Source: CAYNJG01 sp964397295
Lineage (GTDB): Bacteria > Planctomycetota > Planctomycetia > Pirellulales > Pirellulaceae
DNA: 64,000 nt
Direction: 5' to 3'
Assembly: GCA_964397295.1 (NCBI GenBank)
Contig: CAYNJG010000011.1
Coordinates: 1 to 64,000, forward strand
Shown here piece after piece: positions 59,441 through 64,000 of this stretch (position 1 is its first letter; the number at the start of each line of letters is the position of its first letter). Both the position numbers and the translations under genes were made by a program. The notes under the pieces are model-generated. The model made no database searches and was not told the origin of the DNA. It saw nothing but the letters and a program-made list of their open reading frames with translations.

Positions 59441-60659
59441 ACCGAACAAACGGCTCATCGTTTTCTCGGATGATTGGGGCAGACATCCCTCAAGCTGTCA
59501 GCATCTCGTTTCGCACTTGATGCACCGCTTTGATGATGTGTCGTGGGTCAACACAATTGGCACGCGGATGCCATCACTTTCTCGAGAGGATATCGCTAAG
59601 GTATTCGCGAAAGTTCAAGGTTGGCTTGCGCCAACACCATCATCGTCGCACGATGCCTCTACCGCAGATGGACTTCGAATACTAAATCCTCGGATGTATC
59701 CCGGATTCCGATCCGCGTGGCAGCGAAAGCTTAACGCTCGGTGGATATCCAATTGCGTGAACCAATCGTTGGGCCAACGAAAGCGGGATGAACAACGCAT
59801 TGCAATCACCACGATTCCAATCACCGCCGATCTCATACGCTCGTCGGGCAACAGTTACCCAACGTTGGACGTTGACTATTGGATCTACTATTGCGTGGAT
59901 GACTTTTCCCAGTGGCCAGGTTTGGATGTAAGCGTGATGCAGCAGTTGGAGGAACTGCAACTGCAACGCATCGAAGGCGTCGTTGCTGCTTCGACGGCAC
60001 TCGCCGCACGACTGCAAACACTGCAGCCAAACCGAAAACCGGCGGTACTAACACACGGTATTGATCCCGCTCACTGGAGAGATACAGTGCAAGTGGAACT
60101 AGCTGCGGAACTGCAGGACCTTCCGCGACCGCTTTTCTTGTTTTGGGGTTTGCTCGATCAGCGGCTGGACACGGAGTTCTGCCAGCGTCTTTGCGATTCT
60201 TTTTCTGAAAGAAGTAAAGGGAGTTTAGTACTGTTGGGTCCGCAGCAGAATCCTGACACAGCGGTTTTTGGTTTGCCTGGAGTGCATGTGATCGGAAGCA
60301 TGCCGTACGCTAGTCTTCCAGCTTTTGCTAACCAAGCTGACGTATTAGTCATGCCGTACGCAGATCTTTCAGTAACCCAGCAAATGCAACCTTTGAAATT
60401 CAAAGAATACTTGGCGACTGGCAAGCCTGTCGTTGCACGAAAGTTGCCGTCGAACGAAGGGCTCGCAAGTACCTGTGATTTAGTGGGCGATGCCGAACAA
60501 TTCGTCGAGCGTTGTTGGCAGGTCGCCGAAACTGGCGCTTCGCAAGAACAGTTGCGATGTCGTGACGATCTTTTATCGACTGAAAGCTGGGCAACGAAAG
60601 CGGATGCTCTGTCGGACTTCATTCGCCAAGTCTGTTCGAATCAAGCAGCGGCTCACTAG
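59427..60659 (+). CDS. Glycosyltransferase (GT-B, family 1/4-like)
   Basis: This 410-residue protein opens with NKRLIVFSDDWGRHPSSCQHLVSHL and shows a GT-B donor half with FFWGLLDQRLDTEFCQRL, SLVLLGPQQNPDTA, GVHVIGSMPYASLPAFANQADVLVMPYAD, and MQPLKFKEYLATGKPVVA (an E-x-L-A-T-G-K-P loop in place of E-x7-E). The pattern PLKFKEYLATGKPVV is common to glycosyltransferases of surface-sugar assembly. The start TTG 59427 overlaps the preceding stop by 14 bases. The outer frame to 59316 has no similarity. It has no TM segment. Substrate unknown. Confidence 0.82.
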   Translation: MSSAKPNKRLIVFSDDWGRHPSSCQHLVSHLMHRFDDVSWVNTIGTRMPSLSREDIAKVFAKVQGWLAPTPSSSHDASTADGLRILNPRMYPGFRSAWQRKLNARWISNCVNQSLGQRKRDEQRIAITTIPITADLIRSSGNSYPTLDVDYWIYYCVDDFSQWPGLDVSVMQQLEELQLQRIEGVVAASTALAARLQTLQPNRKPAVLTHGIDPAHWRDTVQVELAAELQDLPRPLFLFWGLLDQRLDTEFCQRLCDSFSERSKGSLVLLGPQQNPDTAVFGLPGVHVIGSMPYASLPAFANQADVLVMPYADLSVTQQMQPLKFKEYLATGKPVVARKLPSNEGLASTCDLVGDAEQFVERCWQVAETGASQEQLRCRDDLLSTESWATKADALSDFIRQVCSNQAAAH

Positions 60660-60662
60660 GCG

Positions 60663-61820
60663 ATGTCGTCAACAGCCAATCAGTCGTCTGAAGCGTGCGT
60701 ACTGCACGCGCGAGTTGTTAGCGGTACCGGTGGTGGTCCGGAGAAAACGATTCTCTCGTCGGCAGCCTTCCTGCGAGAATCTGGCTTTCGATCGGTCGCC
60801 GCTTATATCCATCCCTCTGGCGACGACGGATTCGACAGCATTCGAAAGCGGGCAAGTCAACTTCAGAGCCCGCTCGTTGCAATTCCCGAACGCGGCCCGC
60901 TGGATCCGCGTTCGTTGATAGCGCTTTGGCGGCTCTGTCGCAAAGAGCAAGTAATGGTCTGGCATGGGCACGACTACAAGTCGAACTTGTTCGGACTCAT
61001 GTTGAAGCCACTACACCGCAAAATGAAGCTCGTCACAACGGTTCATGGTTGGGTGGTGCATACCAGCAAGACGCCGATGTATTACCGCGTCGATCGAGCA
61101 TGTCTTCCTCGCTACGATCGAGTTATTTGCGTATCTGACGATCTATTTGGCGCGTGCAATTCGCTAGGTGTGCGGTCCGACCGACTTGATTACATTCCAA
61201 ACGCAATTGATGTCGACTTGTGCAAACGAACGGTTTCACCTGATAGAGCAAAACTCCGTAAAACACTCGAAATTCCCACAGATCGATTCATCATTGGCGC
61301 GATGGGCCGGTTGATGCCTGAAAAATCGTTTGATCAACTGATAGAGGTAACCGGCACGTTGATCGAGCGAGGCCTGGACGTTGAGCTTTGGATTGCGGGA
61401 GACGGACCACGTCTTGACCAGTTGAACAAGTTGGTTGAAGACAAGAACTTACCGAATCGCGTTCGTCTGCTTGGGTTCGTCGAAGACACTCGCGAATTCT
61501 ACGAGGCGATCGACATGTACGCACTCAGCAGCCAACGCGAGGGATTGCCCAACGTCATTTTAGAAGCGGCCGCCATGAGGCTGCCCATACTCTCAACAAG
61601 AGTTGCGGGCATTCCCAAAATGCTGACGCACGGGGACAACGCACTTCTTTGCGACATTGGCGATACGGAATGCATGGTTTCGTCCATCGAGCGAATCTAT
61701 CGTGATCGCACGTTGCGAACGGCGCTGTCAGAATCGGCTCGACAACTAATCGAAGCGAAATATTCTTTTCGCCACCGGATGGATCGCATCGCCGCGATTT
61801 ATCACCAGCTATTGCAGTAG
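60663..61820 (+). CDS. Glycosyltransferase family 4 protein, last gene of the EPS locus
   Basis: This 385-residue GT4 enzyme has RVVSGTGGGPEKTILSSAAFL near residue 16, WHGHDYKSNLFGLML, and TVHGWV. The donor half shows FIIGAMGRLMPEKSFDQLIEV, ELWIAGDGPRLDQL, and YALSSQREGLPNVILEAAAMRLPILSTRVAGIP with the E-x7-E site. It begins three bases after the previous stop. No gene follows on this strand before the tRNA gene at 61920, so this is the end of the roughly 22-kb co-directional block. Confidence 0.9.
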   Translation: MSSTANQSSEACVLHARVVSGTGGGPEKTILSSAAFLRESGFRSVAAYIHPSGDDGFDSIRKRASQLQSPLVAIPERGPLDPRSLIALWRLCRKEQVMVWHGHDYKSNLFGLMLKPLHRKMKLVTTVHGWVVHTSKTPMYYRVDRACLPRYDRVICVSDDLFGACNSLGVRSDRLDYIPNAIDVDLCKRTVSPDRAKLRKTLEIPTDRFIIGAMGRLMPEKSFDQLIEVTGTLIERGLDVELWIAGDGPRLDQLNKLVEDKNLPNRVRLLGFVEDTREFYEAIDMYALSSQREGLPNVILEAAAMRLPILSTRVAGIPKMLTHGDNALLCDIGDTECMVSSIERIYRDRTLRTALSESARQLIEAKYSFRHRMDRIAAIYHQLLQ

Positions 61821-61919
61821 TCTCTCGCTTTCCCGAGGGAACTCACGCCGCTCTACGCAACTGCAATTGAGGCTCGGTATCGAACATCGATTCGAGCAAG
61901 TACACTGGAGACAGAACAA

Positions 61920-61992
61920 GCCCCTTTCGTCTAGCGGCCCAGGACGTCGGACTTTCGGTCCGGAGACCCTCGTTCGAATCGGGGAAGGGGTA
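61920..61992 (+). tRNA. tRNA-Glu (anticodon UUC)
   Basis: A full cloverleaf can be drawn. The acceptor stem pairs 61920-61926 with 61985-61991 (first pair G-U), the D stem GTCT/GGAC is 61929-61932 with 61942-61945, and the anticodon stem TCGGA/TCCGG is 61947-61951 with 61959-61963. The anticodon TTC is at 61954-61956. The T stem CCTCG/CGGGG is 61968-61972 with 61980-61984 around TTCGAAT. Discriminator A61992. CCA is not encoded. Confidence 0.93.
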
Positions 61993-62089
61993 TTGGCTTA
62001 AGGTGTTGTTGTGTAAGGGGGCGGTTTGGCTTCAAAGTCGTCCCGGCGTGTGTTACGACCAAGTTGACCGGCGCGGTTAACTTGAAAGA

Positions 62090-62525
62090 TTACGCCCAGG
62101 TCTCATCCGTCTTCTGGCATTTTTCGGCGCAATCCACGGTCGCTTTCGCATTTCGTGCGAGGATTTCTGGCACGCCACAAACCGCATACACAAACAGAAC
62201 GCCTGTAAGCGGAAGGTTGCCCATCACAAGGCCGTTTAGAGCCACCCAGGTTGAGACAAGCGCAAACACGACATATGCAACCGTAAGTAGATTTGAGCGC
62301 GGGAATCGCTTGAAATCGGGGAGCTCTCCCGACGCAAGCCGAACCCAAGCTGCCATTCCGTTCCACGCAGCCAATAAATAAGCAGACGAAGTCTAAAACC
62401 GTTCCCCGCACGGCAAAAATAAAGGCGACAATCACAGTGAGCACCGCGAGGTTTAGGCAGACAACAGGACCAAAGGGCAATTGCGGTAGCATAGCTGTGA
62501 AGTTGATTTGTCGTTGGGATTGCAT
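62090..62525 (-). pseudogene. Small membrane protein gene with apparent frameshift
   Basis: Two overlapping minus-strand frames look like halves of one gene. The frame from 62525 gives a plausible N-terminus (MQSQRQINFTAMLPQLPFGPVVCLNLAVLTVIVAFIFAVRG, one TM and the start of another), then degenerates after about residue 58. The frame 62374-62090 continues with TM-like NLLTVAYVVFALVSTWVALNGL and VLFVYAVCGVPEIL. A one-base shift near 62340-62380 would join them into about 145 residues with 3-4 TM segments. I do not recognise a family. It may be a real frameshift, a sequencing error, or two genes. Confidence 0.4.
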
Positions 62526-62755
62526 GACGCCTAAGACACCTTGGTAGTCATCGGTTTCAACAGAGCGAAGCTCAGACTGTGCAATGGATTGAGACTTGAG
62601 CGGACATCGTTCATGTGCAACTCCGCGTGCTGCGATTCTGATGCTGCGTGTGCCGCTCCATTCCGCTGGCGTTCGGTACGAGACATCGCCTGCGGTGAAT
62701 CGAGACTACCAACGTTTTCGTGGATTCGTGACACCAATGCAACCGAAGCTGGTTC

Positions 62756-63037
62756 CTAGCCGTCATCACTCCGCAGTGGAAAGAGTTTTGGTGGTTGCCG
62801 AGTTGAGAACGAGCATAGTGCGGCAAGAGTGATTGGAAACACTATCAAAAATGCCAACCTGAGAATTACAAATTTCGCCAATGTCACCTTACCAGTAAAC
62901 CAATGTGAATCGGGTGTAGTCCAATTCACCGGAATCTTCACAACCGCTTGCATCACAATGATCATGATGCACATGCCCACATAGAACGCGAGCCACTTCC
63001 GAAATCGCCACCAACGTCTTGATTCCGGTTTATGCAT
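62756..63037 (-). CDS. Small membrane protein, unknown
   Basis: This 93-residue protein has two hydrophobic segments (about 15-33 and 55-76), a basic N-terminus (RRWWRFRKWL) and a soluble loop with W/P/H residues between them. It is similar in style to the neighbouring small membrane proteins but I see no family. Start ATG 63037. Gap 62526-62755 holds nothing I can identify. Confidence 0.5.
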   Translation of the reverse strand: MHKPESRRWWRFRKWLAFYVGMCIMIIVMQAVVKIPVNWTTPDSHWFTGKVTLAKFVILRLAFLIVFPITLAALCSFSTRQPPKLFPLRSDDG

Positions 63038-63294
63038 TTGCGTTTTGCTAGAATTGTGGCCAAAGAAAAACGCAAATAAGAACGATTTGAATCCGTTGTT
63101 GAGTAATGCAATGCACTCCCTGAATTGAATCCAAATACTCTCGGGCGATTATGGCAACTCGCGCAATACCGTCAAGACGTCATGTCTTCAGCGGTGTCAC
63201 TGGCTAGCCTCTAGCCACTAAGGCTGAGTGCCCAAGCAAATTGAGAGTTTCGGCAGGCCAGCGGTATCAGAGCACTGGGCAGTGATCCCGAGAG

Positions 63295-63519
63295 TTATTC
63301 ATGCCGAGTCAGCCATTTTCTATACGTCTTCGTGATGTGGTGAGAAGTCTGCCAGTTGCATCCGAATAGAAATGCCGACACGACAAGCACGCAAGCTGTT
63401 TGTAAGCTGCCAGTCAAAAGGCAGTAGAGCGTTGCGAGTAGAGCCGCGAAAAAGAATGCCATAGCCGTGCGGTTGTACAAGCAGACATTCCAAAGCGGTC
63501 CAAAGCGAGGTAGTTTCAT
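63295..63519 (-). CDS. Small membrane protein, unknown
   Basis: This 74-residue protein has two probable TM segments (about 17-36 and 40-55) and a basic C-terminal tail (HITKTYRKWLTRHE). The hydrophobic distribution and the Met/Leu start support coding. The family is not recognised. It sits in a row of minus-strand short genes after the tRNA. The flanking gaps 63038-63294 and 63520-63713 show no gene. Confidence 0.45.
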   Translation of the reverse strand: MKLPRFGPLWNVCLYNRTAMAFFFAALLATLYCLLTGSLQTACVLVVSAFLFGCNWQTSHHITKTYRKWLTRHE

Positions 63520-63713
63520 TCTTTGACGTGGGTGCTTGATTCTATCGTTCGATTTGTCTGACGTTGAGCAAGTGATTTGCCAGCCGGAGCTTTGTTGAGC
63601 GATTTGGAGCAGGCGGAAAAGCCAGCTTCAAGCTGCCTGACATTCGTTGCGATAAACGACGAGTTATTTGACATGGCGCAGGATTCGGCGGCGTGCCGAC
63701 ATTTCTAATAACA

Positions 63714-64000
63714 TTACGGAATCGAACCATGACAGATCAGCTCCAATACGTTGCCTTCCGGGTCTTTGAAGAACATGGCTCGTGCATTCATCGCCGGAAA
63801 ATCTGAAAACGACAGATCAATGCCCAGCTCGCTGAGTCGTTTTGCATGATCGTCGAAGCTCGCTGGTGGAATCTCAAAGGCCAAGTGATTCAATGTTGAT
63901 TGAGCTGCGTCGTGACCAACAAAACGTTCTCTTGCGTAAACGTGACGCCGATAGTCGATGAGTGCAAGGAGCTGAGGATGCCCTCCGCGACCAAGAGGCG
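63714..64000 (-). CDS. VOC-superfamily protein, 3' part, cut by the window edge
   Basis: The frame is open from the window end to a TAA at 63716-63714. The 94 visible residues end in the classic second VOC module: STLNHLAFEIPPASFDDHAKRL, then AMFFKDPEGNVLELI, with the metal-binding His of LNHLAFE and Glu of LELI. The first module lies beyond 64000. The missing start explains why no complete ORF can be given. Function open, as for the other VOC gene at 31616. Confidence 0.8.
   Translation of the reverse strand, partial: PLGRGGHPQLLALIDYRRHVYARERFVGHDAAQSTLNHLAFEIPPASFDDHAKRLSELGIDLSFSDFPAMNARAMFFKDPEGNVLELICHGSIP

Noticed and set aside
62541..62832. Overlapping plus-strand ORFs of 72-78 codons
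   Set aside because: No domain, poor composition, mutually overlapping in several frames.

Overview
The window looks like a chromosomal segment of a planctomycete, probably of the Pirellulales/Rhodopirellula-like kind. This is inferred from family content, not from any search. Indicators are a DUF1501 protein, a surface protein with the N-terminal LEDRRLLA motif and a dockerin-like tail, a Ser/Thr kinase with a large C-terminal region after a membrane anchor, a MoxR/DUF58/DUF4129 operon, a TatC with an enlarged first external loop, and frequent TTG/GTG starts. I saw no insertion sequence, integrase, CRISPR array or rRNA operon.

Region 1 (1-11.4 kb) holds the end of a DUF1501 gene, a CYTH protein and an unknown gene. 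A tightly packed seven-gene minus-strand operon follows (8408 down to 2690): zinc-dependent dehydrogenase, TIM-barrel epimerase, FucU/RbsD mutarotase, aldo/keto reductase, COG3618-type lactonase, an unknown 8-TM membrane protein and an SDR. It reads as a non-phosphorylating deoxysugar (L-fucose-like) catabolic operon. After it come DUF3467, mannose-6-phosphate isomerase and TatC.

Region 2 (11.4-28.6 kb) is entirely minus strand. It contains MoxR-DUF58-DUF4129, a membrane Ser/Thr kinase, YebC, a TPR protein, an endonuclease-III-like domain fused to a histone-H1-like tail, and the translation/transcription block nusA-infB-rbfA. nusA is preceded by a plausible promoter and a long, hairpin-rich leader.

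Region 3 (28.6-39 kb) is a mixed block: dockerin-type surface protein, CapD-like epimerase, VOC protein, SGNH esterase, a beta-ketoacyl synthase homologue that has lost its catalytic Cys and one catalytic His, a secretin-like protein, a Wza-like polysaccharide export lipoprotein and a dicarboxylate/amino-acid symporter.

Region 4 (39.2-61.8 kb) is one co-directional exopolysaccharide locus behind a good sigma70-like promoter. It runs FemAB-like acyltransferase, Wzc-type tyrosine autokinase, two glycosyltransferases, hexapeptide acetyltransferase, Wzm and Wzt ABC exporter, FkbM methyltransferase, GT2, polysaccharide deacetylase, carbamoyltransferase, two GT4s, sulfotransferase, a membrane-anchored YetA/rhamnogalacturonan-lyase-like protein, an O-antigen-ligase-like protein and two more GTs. 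Many junctions overlap by 1-20 bases, so translation is probably coupled. Several members (FemAB, TIGR03087-like GT, exosortase-A-type O-ligase) resemble families that accompany exosortase/PEP-CTERM systems, but no exosortase is present here. The locus mixes ABC-exporter genes with Wzc and ligase/polymerase genes, and its tailoring enzymes predict a sulfated, carbamoylated, acetylated and methylated glycan.

Region 5 (61.8-64 kb) has a tRNA-Glu(UUC), small membrane-protein genes including one that appears frameshifted, and the 3' part of a second VOC gene at the window edge.
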